DNA of 64,000 bases from Endozoicomonas numazuensis (GTDB lineage Bacteria; Pseudomonadota; Gammaproteobacteria; Pseudomonadales; Endozoicomonadaceae). Where the stretch lies: assembly GCF_000722635.1 (NCBI RefSeq), contig NZ_JOKH01000004.1, forward strand, positions 412,238 through 476,237, in the 5' to 3' direction. The translations under genes were made by a program, and so were the position numbers. How positions within the stretch are numbered: the first letter of the stretch is position 1; each line of letters begins with the position of its first letter. Below, piece after piece: positions 26,346 to 34,027 of this stretch. Under the pieces are notes generated by a model. That model was not told the DNA's origin. It saw only the letters and a program-made list of their open reading frames with translations, and ran no database searches.

Positions 26346-27692
26346 TTACAGGAACAGAGAAAAGCCCATAGCTACCACGGCACCAGTGGTACCTATAATG
26401 GTTTCCATGACTGTCCAGGTTTGTAGAGTCTGTTTCTCTGTCAGTCCCAGGTAGCGGTTTGCCAGCCAGAAACCAGAGTCGTTTACGTGTGACAGAACAA
26501 TGGAACCACCACCAATCGCTACCGTAATTGCTGCCAGTTGAGCACCGGACAAGCTCATAGGTTCCAGCATTGGAAGGATCAGACCACAGGCGGTCAACAT
26601 AGCCACTGTGGCAGAGCCCTGAATCACACGAACGGCTGCTGCGAGAATAAATGCCAGAGCTACGATGGGCAGTCCGCTACCCGCCAGCATATTCCCCAGT
26701 GCCTGACCCACACCAGAGTCCACCAGAACCTGCTTGAAGACACCGCCAGCACCGGTGACCAGAATGATGACACCGGCAGGCTGCAGGGCAGACCCACAAA
26801 TATTCATAACCTCATCTTTGTCATAGCCACGCTTGATACCCAGTAGATAGCAGGCAGCCAGACAGGCCACCATGATGGCTGTGAAAGGGTGGCCAATGAA
26901 GGTCAGCCAACCGTGCAGAGAAGAGTTCTCAGCAACAAAGCGGGCTCCAATAGTCTGAAGTCCAATCATCAGTAGAGGTAAAATGATCAAGCCGAAGGCC
27001 AGGCCAAAAGAAGGCAGCTCACCACCGCGCTCCTTGAATTCTTCACTGGCTTTGGCGTGTGCAGGCAGAGGCACATCCACTATTTTGCTGATAAATGAGC
27101 CGAACATAGGGCCAGCCAGAATCATTGCAGGAATAGAAGCTGTCAGACCGATCAAAATCATATAGCCAAAGTCTGCTCCCAGTTGTGAGGCTACCAGAAT
27201 AGGGCCGGGAGCCGGAATCAGGAAGGCCTGACAGGTTGCAATACCTGCCAGCAGAGCTATACCCATTTTTACGACACTGTCCTTGCTTTTACGAACAATG
27301 GCAAAGACCACTCCAATCAAAAGTACCACTGCCACGTCAAAGAACAAAGGCAGGGCACAGATGAAACCGGTAATGGTAATGGCCCAGTTTGCACGCTCTG
27401 AACCAAAACGGTTCAAAAGGGTCTGGGCTATGCGATCCAGGGCACCTGTCGTTTCCATGACTTTACCGAACATGGCACCCAGTGCCACCACTACGGCTAC
27501 AAAGCCCAGTGTGCCACCCATACCTTTCTGGATAGTTGCGGCGATGTCGGTGGGGTTCATACCGGTAGCGATCCCGGCAACCATGGAGACAAGAATCAAG
27601 GACACGACTGCGTGAAGCCTGGCTTTCATCACCAGAAACAGCAACAGGATGATGGATCCTGCTGCAGTAAAGATCAGAGACAAATCGGACAT
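26346..27692 (-). CDS. GntP-family gluconate:H+ symporter
   Basis: A 448-residue permease with 12-14 membrane helices. Family marks are VVALGAMFGKVMETTGALDRIAQTLL near residue 70, FFDVAVVLLIGVVFAIVR near 115, and the late GGGSIVLSHVNDSGFWL block near 390, all standard for GntP/GntT. It brings in gluconate for phosphorylation by GntK. It is divergent from gntK-edd-eda across a 130-bp region with two GntR-type operators, so it is very likely induced by gluconate. It could take another hexonate, but the context argues for gluconate. Confidence 0.94.
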   Translation of the reverse strand: MSDLSLIFTAAGSIILLLFLVMKARLHAVVSLILVSMVAGIATGMNPTDIAATIQKGMGGTLGFVAVVVALGAMFGKVMETTGALDRIAQTLLNRFGSERANWAITITGFICALPLFFDVAVVLLIGVVFAIVRKSKDSVVKMGIALLAGIATCQAFLIPAPGPILVASQLGADFGYMILIGLTASIPAMILAGPMFGSFISKIVDVPLPAHAKASEEFKERGGELPSFGLAFGLIILPLLMIGLQTIGARFVAENSSLHGWLTFIGHPFTAIMVACLAACYLLGIKRGYDKDEVMNICGSALQPAGVIILVTGAGGVFKQVLVDSGVGQALGNMLAGSGLPIVALAFILAAAVRVIQGSATVAMLTACGLILPMLEPMSLSGAQLAAITVAIGGGSIVLSHVNDSGFWLANRYLGLTEKQTLQTWTVMETIIGTTGAVVAMGFSLFL

Positions 27693-27734
27693 TGGCTGTA
27701 ATTCTCGAATGTATTAATTACTTTTCATGATGTG

Positions 27735-27764
27735 TTGTTACCGGTAACATGTTACCGATAACAT
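27735..27764. promoter_or_regulatory. Two tandem GntR-type operators
   Basis: GTTACCGGTAAC (27737-27748, perfect palindrome) and ATGTTACCGATAACAT (27749-27764) lie back to back, centres 14 bp apart. Both fit the ATGTTA-N4-TAACAT operator known for enterobacterial GntR. They sit between divergent gntP and gntK, 43 bases from the gntP start and about 60 from gntK, a position suited to repress both. The gntR gene itself lies downstream of eda. Confidence 0.85.
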
Positions 27765-27822
27765 TTTAAGTGAAGAAGTTAATTTTCTGACTTTTTTGGT
27801 AATTATTGATTGAGATCAAATA

Positions 27823-28350
27823 ATGGCTGGTAAGGTTTTCGTGGTGATGGGCGTTTGTGGCTCCGGTAAGTCCACAGTCGGTGAAGCATTGAGTCATGAG
27901 ATGGGTGCCAAGTTTATTGACGGTGACGATCTGCATCCGAGAAAGAACATTGAAAAGATGGCCGGGGGTTCGCCTTTAAACGACGAAGACCGTCAGCCGT
28001 GGCTCGAGCGAATCAGAGATGTTGCCTACAGTGTAGAGGCCAAGAATGAAGTTGCAGTGGTTGTTTGTTCTGCCCTGAAATTGAAATACCGGGACACTAT
28101 TCGTGAAGGCAATAAGCGGGTTTATTTTTTGCATATGGATGGCAGTTTCAATCTTATCCTTGAGCGAATGAAAGCGCGCAAGGGACATTTTATGCGTGAA
28201 ACTATGCTTCAGAGCCAATTCGGTACTCTGGAAGCTCCTGAAGATAATGAATCAGGCGTCGTGCGTATTGATATCTCTGGAGATATTAAGCAGGTGGTTG
28301 CTGCCTGTTCACAAGCGGTGGTTGATTTAAGCGGAGAAATTGCAGCATGA
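27823..28350 (+). CDS. gntK: Gluconokinase GntK
   Basis: A 175-residue P-loop kinase that phosphorylates gluconate to 6-phosphogluconate in the cytosol. The Walker A motif GVCGSGKST is at residues about 10-18, followed by FIDGDDLHPRKNIEKMAGGSPLNDEDRQPWL, the gluconate-binding region, and VVCSALKLKYRDTIR. It is the first gene of gntK-edd-eda, overlapping edd by four bases (ATGA). Expression probably depends on GntR through the operators upstream. Confidence 0.96.
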   Translation: MAGKVFVVMGVCGSGKSTVGEALSHEMGAKFIDGDDLHPRKNIEKMAGGSPLNDEDRQPWLERIRDVAYSVEAKNEVAVVVCSALKLKYRDTIREGNKRVYFLHMDGSFNLILERMKARKGHFMRETMLQSQFGTLEAPEDNESGVVRIDISGDIKQVVAACSQAVVDLSGEIAA

Positions 28351-30155
28351 ATTCGGTGATAGAGAAAGTAACCCGGAGAATTGCCGAGCGTAGCCGGAAA
28401 ATTCGGCAAAGTTATATTCAGAGGATGAAGCAACAGGCCAGCAATGGCAAAGTCAGAACCTCGTTGAGCTGCGGTAATCTGGCTCATGCTGTAGCCGCTT
28501 GTGGCAGTGAACAGAAAGATCGAATTCTGAACTTCACAACGGCCAATGTCGCCATTGTATCGGCCTACAATGATATGTTGAGTGCTCACGAGCCTTACCG
28601 TGAGTACCCGACAAAAATCAAACAGGCACTGAATGCAATGGGACACAGTGCTCAGGTCGCGGGTGGAGTTCCTGCCATGTGCGATGGTGTGACTCAGGGG
28701 CAGCCGGGCATGGACCTGTCTCTTTATTCCAGAGACGTTATTGCACAGAGCGTTGCCGTCAGCTTAAGCCACAATACTTTTGATGCCACTTTATTGCTGG
28801 GAGTCTGCGACAAAATTGCGCCTGGACAGCTTATAGGGGCGCTGTCGTTTGGTCATTTGCCAACAGCTTTTATTCCTTCTGGGCCCATGCCTACAGGCAT
28901 TACCAATGATGAAAAGGTGAAGGTTCGTCAACAGTATGTGGCGGGCGAAGTCGGTCAGGAAGCGCTGCAGAAAATGGAGTGCAATGCTTATCACTCACCG
29001 GGAACCTGCACTTTCTACGGTACTGCCAATACGAACCAGCTGGTTTTTGAATCCATGGGGTTGATGCTGCCTGGCTCGGCATTCATTCCGCCTGGGAGTG
29101 CACTTCGAGATGCTCTTATTGCTGAAGCATCTGTTTCTATAGCGTCACAAACTACCGATGCACCGGCTTACAGACCACTCTGGCAAGTGGTTGATGAGCG
29201 AAGTCTGGTCAATGGTCTGGTTGCGCTTCTGGCTTCTGGTGGCAGTACCAACCACTCCATTCATATGATTGCTGTGGCAAGAGCGGCAGGGCTTATTTTG
29301 ACTTGGGATGATTTCGAAGAACTTTCTCAGGCTGTTCCCCTGCTGACCCGTGTCTATCCGAATGGCAAAGCCGATATTAATCAGTTCCAGCAAGCAGGAG
29401 GTGTACCGGTATTATTATCAGAACTCGCTAAACGGGGCCTTCTCAATATGGACGCGATTCCCTGTTATGGAACTATGGAGAACTATCTGCAGTCGCCTGA
29501 GCTGGTGGACGGTAAACTGATTTGGCAAGACTCAGGTGTTTCTCGTGATGCTGAGGTAATTGTGTCACCAGGTCAGGTGTTTGCTAAAACCGGCGGGCTG
29601 AAAGTGCTTAGCGGTAATTTGGGGCGTGCGGTCATCAAGATCAGTGCTGTGGCTGAAGAACACTGGGTGACGACTGCTCCGGCAATAGTATTTGATTCAC
29701 AATATGATGTTGCCGACGCTTATAAACGTGGCGAGCTGAATAAAGACGCTATCATAGTGGTTCGTTTTAACGGCCCCAGTGCCAATGGGATGCCAGAGTT
29801 GCACATGTTGATGCCCATTCTGGGTAATCTTCAGAAAGCCGGACATCAAGTCGCGCTGGTAACAGATGGTCGTCTATCCGGAGCTTCAGGTAAAATTCCT
29901 GCGGCGATTCATGTTACTCCTGAGGCGGCCAAAGGCGGTGCATTGGCATTCATTGAAAATGGTGATTTGATTACCGTAGACGCCAGAGAAGGTAGCATCT
30001 CTGTCGATACGGTTCTTTCTGAGCGTAATGGCAGTCACCCTGATCTGACACTTCAACATTTCGGGTGTGGTCGTGAATTGTTTAATGGTTTCCGTCAGCT
30101 AATCTCCAGTGCTGAGCAGGGAGCATCCATTCTCTTTCCAGGAGACCATCAATGA
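28347..30155 (+). CDS. edd: Phosphogluconate dehydratase Edd
   Basis: A 602-residue [4Fe-4S] dehydratase of the IlvD/Edd family that converts 6-phosphogluconate to KDPG in the Entner-Doudoroff pathway. Visible marks are AYNDMLSAHEPY near 72, CDGVTQGQPGMDLSLYSRD near 112, LLGVCDKIAPG near 150, CTFYGTANTNQ near 220 with another cluster ligand, and VTDGRLSGASGKIPAAIHVTPEA near 505. It overlaps gntK before it and eda after it by four bases each, so all three are translationally coupled. Length is normal. Confidence 0.97.
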   Translation: MNSVIEKVTRRIAERSRKIRQSYIQRMKQQASNGKVRTSLSCGNLAHAVAACGSEQKDRILNFTTANVAIVSAYNDMLSAHEPYREYPTKIKQALNAMGHSAQVAGGVPAMCDGVTQGQPGMDLSLYSRDVIAQSVAVSLSHNTFDATLLLGVCDKIAPGQLIGALSFGHLPTAFIPSGPMPTGITNDEKVKVRQQYVAGEVGQEALQKMECNAYHSPGTCTFYGTANTNQLVFESMGLMLPGSAFIPPGSALRDALIAEASVSIASQTTDAPAYRPLWQVVDERSLVNGLVALLASGGSTNHSIHMIAVARAAGLILTWDDFEELSQAVPLLTRVYPNGKADINQFQQAGGVPVLLSELAKRGLLNMDAIPCYGTMENYLQSPELVDGKLIWQDSGVSRDAEVIVSPGQVFAKTGGLKVLSGNLGRAVIKISAVAEEHWVTTAPAIVFDSQYDVADAYKRGELNKDAIIVVRFNGPSANGMPELHMLMPILGNLQKAGHQVALVTDGRLSGASGKIPAAIHVTPEAAKGGALAFIENGDLITVDAREGSISVDTVLSERNGSHPDLTLQHFGCGRELFNGFRQLISSAEQGASILFPGDHQ

Positions 30156-30805
30156 GTAATTGGGCCATTGAACCCTCCCTTGTATTCTCTTCTTCACCAG
30201 TTGTACCTGTGATGGTCATCGATAAGGTTGAAGATGCACTCCCTATGGCTCAGGCATTGAGTGAAGGGGGGATTAAAGTATTTGAGATTACGTTGAGAAC
30301 GGATGCTGCACTGGACGCCATTCGTACCATCAGCAATACCATGCCGGATGCCATGGTAGGTGCCGGTACTGTGATTAACGAGGCGCAATATGATGCAGCT
30401 GTGGCTGCTGGTGCCAGGTTTGTCATTTCTCCGGGCATTACAACGGGTTTGCTTGAACATGCCCGCCAGGGAACCGCACCTTTGATTCCGGGTTGTGCTA
30501 CGCCTTCAGAGGTGATGACGGCTCTGGCTCACGGATATGATCATCTTAAGTTCTTCCCTGCCGAAGTGAATGGCGGTGTTAAAGCGCTTAAAGCGATTTC
30601 TGCCCCTCTGCCACAAATTAGATTCTGTCCGACAGGCGGCATCAGTCCGGTAAATATGAATGACTACCTTGCTCTGGCATGTGTGGCAACGATTGGTGGC
30701 TCATGGATGTTACCCGCAGATCTGATAAAGGCGGGTGACTGGTCGTCTATTACTCAGTTGTCAGCCGAGGCTGTTGCTATGGCCAAGGGGCTTCAGACAG
30801 CTTGA
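30152..30805 (+). CDS. eda: KDPG aldolase Eda
   Basis: A 217-residue class I aldolase that cleaves KDPG to pyruvate and glyceraldehyde-3-phosphate, the last step of the pathway. The family pattern is intact: VVPVMVIDKVEDALPMAQAL, FEITLRT with the catalytic Glu, VGAGTVINEAQ, FVISPG, HLKFFPAE with the Schiff-base Lys near 134, and RFCPTGGISPVN. It is the last gene of the operon and is followed by a hairpin shared with the convergent gntR gene. Confidence 0.97.
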   Translation: MSNWAIEPSLVFSSSPVVPVMVIDKVEDALPMAQALSEGGIKVFEITLRTDAALDAIRTISNTMPDAMVGAGTVINEAQYDAAVAAGARFVISPGITTGLLEHARQGTAPLIPGCATPSEVMTALAHGYDHLKFFPAEVNGGVKALKAISAPLPQIRFCPTGGISPVNMNDYLALACVATIGGSWMLPADLIKAGDWSSITQLSAEAVAMAKGLQTA

Positions 30806-30810
30806 TTAAC

Positions 30811-30840
30811 GAAAGAGCCTGATCTTCGTCAGGCTCAAAG
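30811..30840. terminator. Bidirectional terminator between eda and gntR
   Basis: GAGCCTGA and TCAGGCTC form an 8-bp stem with a TCTTCG loop (30815-30836). It is followed by a short A/T stretch on either strand, better on the minus strand (TTTCGTT). Confidence 0.7.
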
Positions 30841-30846
30841 CTGTCT

Positions 30847-31848
30847 TTAAATGCTGTTTCCTTCAAAGATTGAAAATCCAAGGTCAATGACCTTGTCTTC
30901 AATATCCTTTCCTGCGAGCTTATCCAGGAGCATTTGTGCAGCAGTCTCTCCAATTGCCTTTCGAGGCGTTGAAATGCTGGCTAGATTGGGGTGAATAGCC
31001 CGGCCAATATCCAGAGCATTGAAGCCTGCAATAGCTATCTGATCCGGGATGGTTATATTTCGCCGCTGACATTCGAGAATAGCACCTATTCCCAGGTCAT
31101 CATTACAGCAAAAGACACCATCCAGTGTCGGGTATTGACTGAGTGCCTGCATCATCAATGTTTTCCCCAGTGTGAAGGACGAGTGTTCTTCTGTGGACAG
31201 AATCACAGGCTCAGCACCTAACTCACTCATAACAGCCTGATACCCTGCCAGACGTTGACGAACTCTTACGTCCATTCGGGCTGCAAAGAAAACAATCCTG
31301 TGTTTGCCTCTGCTGATCATTTTTTTCAGCATGGCTTCGCTGGCTGCCTGATGGTCCAGGCCGACGGCCAGGTCGATGGGAGGGAGGCAAGCGTCCATCA
31401 CTTCCACCACGGGAATGCCGGCATTGGCAATCATCCGTAAAGACTTTTCTGTATGATCACACTCGGAGAGAATCAGCCCGTCAACGTGGTAGGAAAGCAT
31501 GGACTCAATTCGCTTTTCTTCCACTTCTCTGTCATAGCCGTAGTGCGCAATCATAGTCTGGTATCCTGCAGGTTCGGTAATATTTTCAATCCCCTGAACT
31601 ACTGCAGAAAAAACCTGATTGGAAAGAGAAGGAACAACAATGCCAATGGCCTTGCTGGTGGCATTGGAGAGAATGTCGGGCACACGACTGGAGACATAGC
31701 CGACTTCATCAATGACCTTCTGGATTCGCTCGCCCGTCGTTTTGGATACCTGGTCAGGGCCTCTCAGATAACGGCTGACGGTCATTTTTGTCACACCCAC
31801 CTGGTCAGCAATGTCCTGGAGGGCAAGTCGTTTGTTTTTGGCTTTCAT
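30847..31848 (-). CDS. gntR: Gluconate-responsive LacI-family repressor GntR
   Basis: A 333-residue LacI/GalR-type regulator. The N-terminal helix-turn-helix (LALQDIADQVGVTKMTVSRYLRGPDQVS, residues about 8-35) is close to GntR of enterobacteria. A hinge helix and a periplasmic-binding-protein-like sensor follow (GIVVPSLSNQVFSAVVQGIE, and FCCNDDLGIGAILECQRR). It lies next to the genes it is expected to control and is convergent with eda. The target palindromes at 27737-27764 match GntR operators. 6-phosphogluconate or gluconate is the expected inducer. Confidence 0.94.
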   Translation of the reverse strand: MKAKNKRLALQDIADQVGVTKMTVSRYLRGPDQVSKTTGERIQKVIDEVGYVSSRVPDILSNATSKAIGIVVPSLSNQVFSAVVQGIENITEPAGYQTMIAHYGYDREVEEKRIESMLSYHVDGLILSECDHTEKSLRMIANAGIPVVEVMDACLPPIDLAVGLDHQAASEAMLKKMISRGKHRIVFFAARMDVRVRQRLAGYQAVMSELGAEPVILSTEEHSSFTLGKTLMMQALSQYPTLDGVFCCNDDLGIGAILECQRRNITIPDQIAIAGFNALDIGRAIHPNLASISTPRKAIGETAAQMLLDKLAGKDIEDKVIDLGFSIFEGNSI

Positions 31849-31974
31849 TCAATACCGGAGCAGTAGACATGTCAGAAACCGATCTGCTTCTGAATATGGC
31901 AGAATTTACCGGAAAAAAGCTAAATTGTTAACGGTGAGAGTAAAAGGAGCTGAGTGATCAGCCCCTTATTGCTA

Positions 31975-33327
31975 TCAGGCCTTTCCTTCAATATCACTGG
32001 AGGAATCAGAGTCGGTACCTGCCGATGAGGATATACCTGAGTCATGGTTATAATCAGCCATGAGAGTATTCGCTTTTTCCAGCAATCCGATCAATTGATC
32101 CAGGGTATTACCCAGAGTCCAACCCTGCCTGGACAGCGCCATACCGTATGACTTGTTCAGCAGGAACTCAGTGCTATTGTCGACATAGTCAGCATCAAAT
32201 TCTTCCAGAAAATCTTCTATGTCTGTCTGGGTATCAACAAAGCTCTGCGGAATATCGTCCATGACTGCAGCTATAAACTTTCTTTGTTCTGTTTCGTAGT
32301 ACTGAGGGTCTTCAAGCATCCTTTCCAGATTGACTTTTAACTCTGGCTCAGCTTTCTTCTTAAAGTTTTCGAACTTTGCAGCACATTTCTCCTGAAGCTC
32401 ACCGTAACTTCCCCAGTGTTTTAGGGGGATGCCGCGCACTTTGGTTTCCAGGAGAGCTTTCACTTCGTCAGGGGCTGCGTCTCCCAGGTTATTTAACTCT
32501 TTTAAGGGCGCTATCAACAGACGAGGCAGTGTGCTGATTAAGCCTAATTTAGCGGGCTCTGCACCCCAGTCCACTACTCGGGTTTCCCCTTCAAGTTCAT
32601 TAAGAGAATAGGTAGTGCCTTCACGAAGCTTTTCTTCCGGCTGAGGCTTAATCCCTTCAGGTCGTTTGAAGTTGACTTTAATTTCACCCACGCTTGCGTG
32701 CTTCTGTCGGTATTCAGTAAGTTTGGATACACTGTCCTCAACCTTTTGTTGGAACGTTTTACCTTTTCCTTCAACCTGATCTTTTAACAATTGTTCGATT
32801 TCAGGCAGAGTCAGTTGTTCTCCATAAAACGGGTGCTTGACCTGATCCCAGGGAGTATCAGGCGCTGTCTCTGGTATTTTGTGAGGCTGACCCTTGGTTG
32901 ATCTGTGAGAAGGAATCATAGACTCCGGTGGTACAGCAGAAAGGCCCGTTATGACTGCAAGAGGGTCTCTATCAATACCTTCCAGCAATTTCGTAAGTTG
33001 CTCATGCTGAACCGGTGCTTGATATTTTCTGTGCGGACCTTTTGCAGCAGGCTTTCGAGTGCTTTGCATTTGATAAGAATGTTGAACCTGCCTTTGAGGG
33101 GACTGGCTGTACTGACCACCTGAAGGTTTGGTTTGATTCTGTAAGTACCCACCAGGTTGAGCCACTCGGGTGTTTCTACTCGGATGCTGGGGGTTACTGA
33201 TAGGTGAGTAATGACCAGGCTTTCTTTTGCTACGGCGTCTGTTACCACCTGGCTTCTGATGAGAGCGCTCTTGGTGCGTGGAATGTATTCCCTGATGGTG
33301 TGGCTGATAACCCTGTGATCCATACAT
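31975..33327 (-). CDS. Hypothetical protein with basic Q/H-rich N-terminus and DSG motif
   Basis: A 450-residue protein of no recognised family. The first 110 residues are low-complexity, rich in Gln, His, Ser, Arg and Lys (e.g. GGNRRRSKRKPGHYS, an NLS-like basic cluster near residue 30). Residues about 110-400 are more ordered, with helical charged segments. The last 25 residues are acidic and serine-rich and include NHDSGISSS, which fits the DSG-phi-x-S degron form. NTLMADYN just before it resembles LLADYN in the protein at 22485-23648. There is no signal peptide. This composition recalls host-directed effectors, but no secretion signal can be proven. Confidence 0.7.
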   Translation of the reverse strand: MYGSQGYQPHHQGIHSTHQERSHQKPGGNRRRSKRKPGHYSPISNPQHPSRNTRVAQPGGYLQNQTKPSGGQYSQSPQRQVQHSYQMQSTRKPAAKGPHRKYQAPVQHEQLTKLLEGIDRDPLAVITGLSAVPPESMIPSHRSTKGQPHKIPETAPDTPWDQVKHPFYGEQLTLPEIEQLLKDQVEGKGKTFQQKVEDSVSKLTEYRQKHASVGEIKVNFKRPEGIKPQPEEKLREGTTYSLNELEGETRVVDWGAEPAKLGLISTLPRLLIAPLKELNNLGDAAPDEVKALLETKVRGIPLKHWGSYGELQEKCAAKFENFKKKAEPELKVNLERMLEDPQYYETEQRKFIAAVMDDIPQSFVDTQTDIEDFLEEFDADYVDNSTEFLLNKSYGMALSRQGWTLGNTLDQLIGLLEKANTLMADYNHDSGISSSAGTDSDSSSDIEGKA

Positions 33328-33515
33328 AATAACTGTCCCTCTAACTTCTCTGGCGATAAATTCAGGCTAGGCAGAGTAATTCAATAAATAAAGGGAGTTA
33401 GGACTAATGTCTATATGATAAGCCCATAGAAAACCCAATCTTTCATTGTGAGTTTGAGACATTGCAAATAGACTGTGTTTCCACAGAGATTCCCTGAAGT
33501 TACAAGGTTTTTTCC

Positions 33516-33896
33516 ATGGCTGTAAAAGAGATAGAAGCCTTTTTCGAAGGTCACAAAGCCTGTTTTGAGCATCAGAATGTCCAAGGTATCATGTCCAATC
33601 ATCTGGATGCCTCCCTGTTCTGGGATCAGGGAGGAGGAAGCCTCAAGGGGCGAAATGAAATCAGGGGCTGGTTCAGCATGATGTTTGGACTGTGGACCAT
33701 TAACCGGGCTGATTATGAGCTGGCTATGATTCGTGGTGATGAAAAATCGGCCAGTTGTGCGGTGTTCTGGCAGCTGGAAGGACACGAAAAAGATAATCCT
33801 GAAGCTGTGAAAAAAGCACGAATGAGAGTTACGTACTGTCTGGAAAAAACAGAAGAGGGCTGGAAAATCTGGCACGCTCATAGCAGTGAGTGCTGA
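33516..33896 (+). CDS. SnoaL/NTF2-like fold protein (DUF4440-type)
   Basis: A 126-residue cytosolic protein with the NTF2-like layout: a helical start (EIEAFFEGHKACFEHQNVQGIMSNHLD), DASLFWDQGGGSLKGRNEIRGWF forming the cone opening, and a closing pair of long strands (ARMRVTYCLEKTEEGWKIWHAHSS). Members of the family include calcium/calmodulin kinase II association-domain-like proteins, isomerases and stress proteins, so the reaction is unknown. No operon partner is visible; a terminator-like hairpin follows. Confidence 0.8.
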   Translation: MAVKEIEAFFEGHKACFEHQNVQGIMSNHLDASLFWDQGGGSLKGRNEIRGWFSMMFGLWTINRADYELAMIRGDEKSASCAVFWQLEGHEKDNPEAVKKARMRVTYCLEKTEEGWKIWHAHSSEC

Positions 33897-33942
33897 TCAA
33901 GGCGCTGCAATACTGCCTGTGATATAAAATAGTGGTCTAAAT

Positions 33943-33971
33943 AGACAGACTTTCTTGAAAGAGGTCTGTCT
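33943..33971 (+). terminator. Terminator-like hairpin after the NTF2-like gene
   Basis: AGACAGAC pairs with GTCTGTCT around a loop of 13 bases and is followed by TATTCTAT, 45 bases after the stop. Confidence 0.6.
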
Positions 33972-34027
33972 TATTCTATGCTTGATGATCTTTGAAGATT
34001 AATAAAAAATCAGTCATCAGGTTTAGC

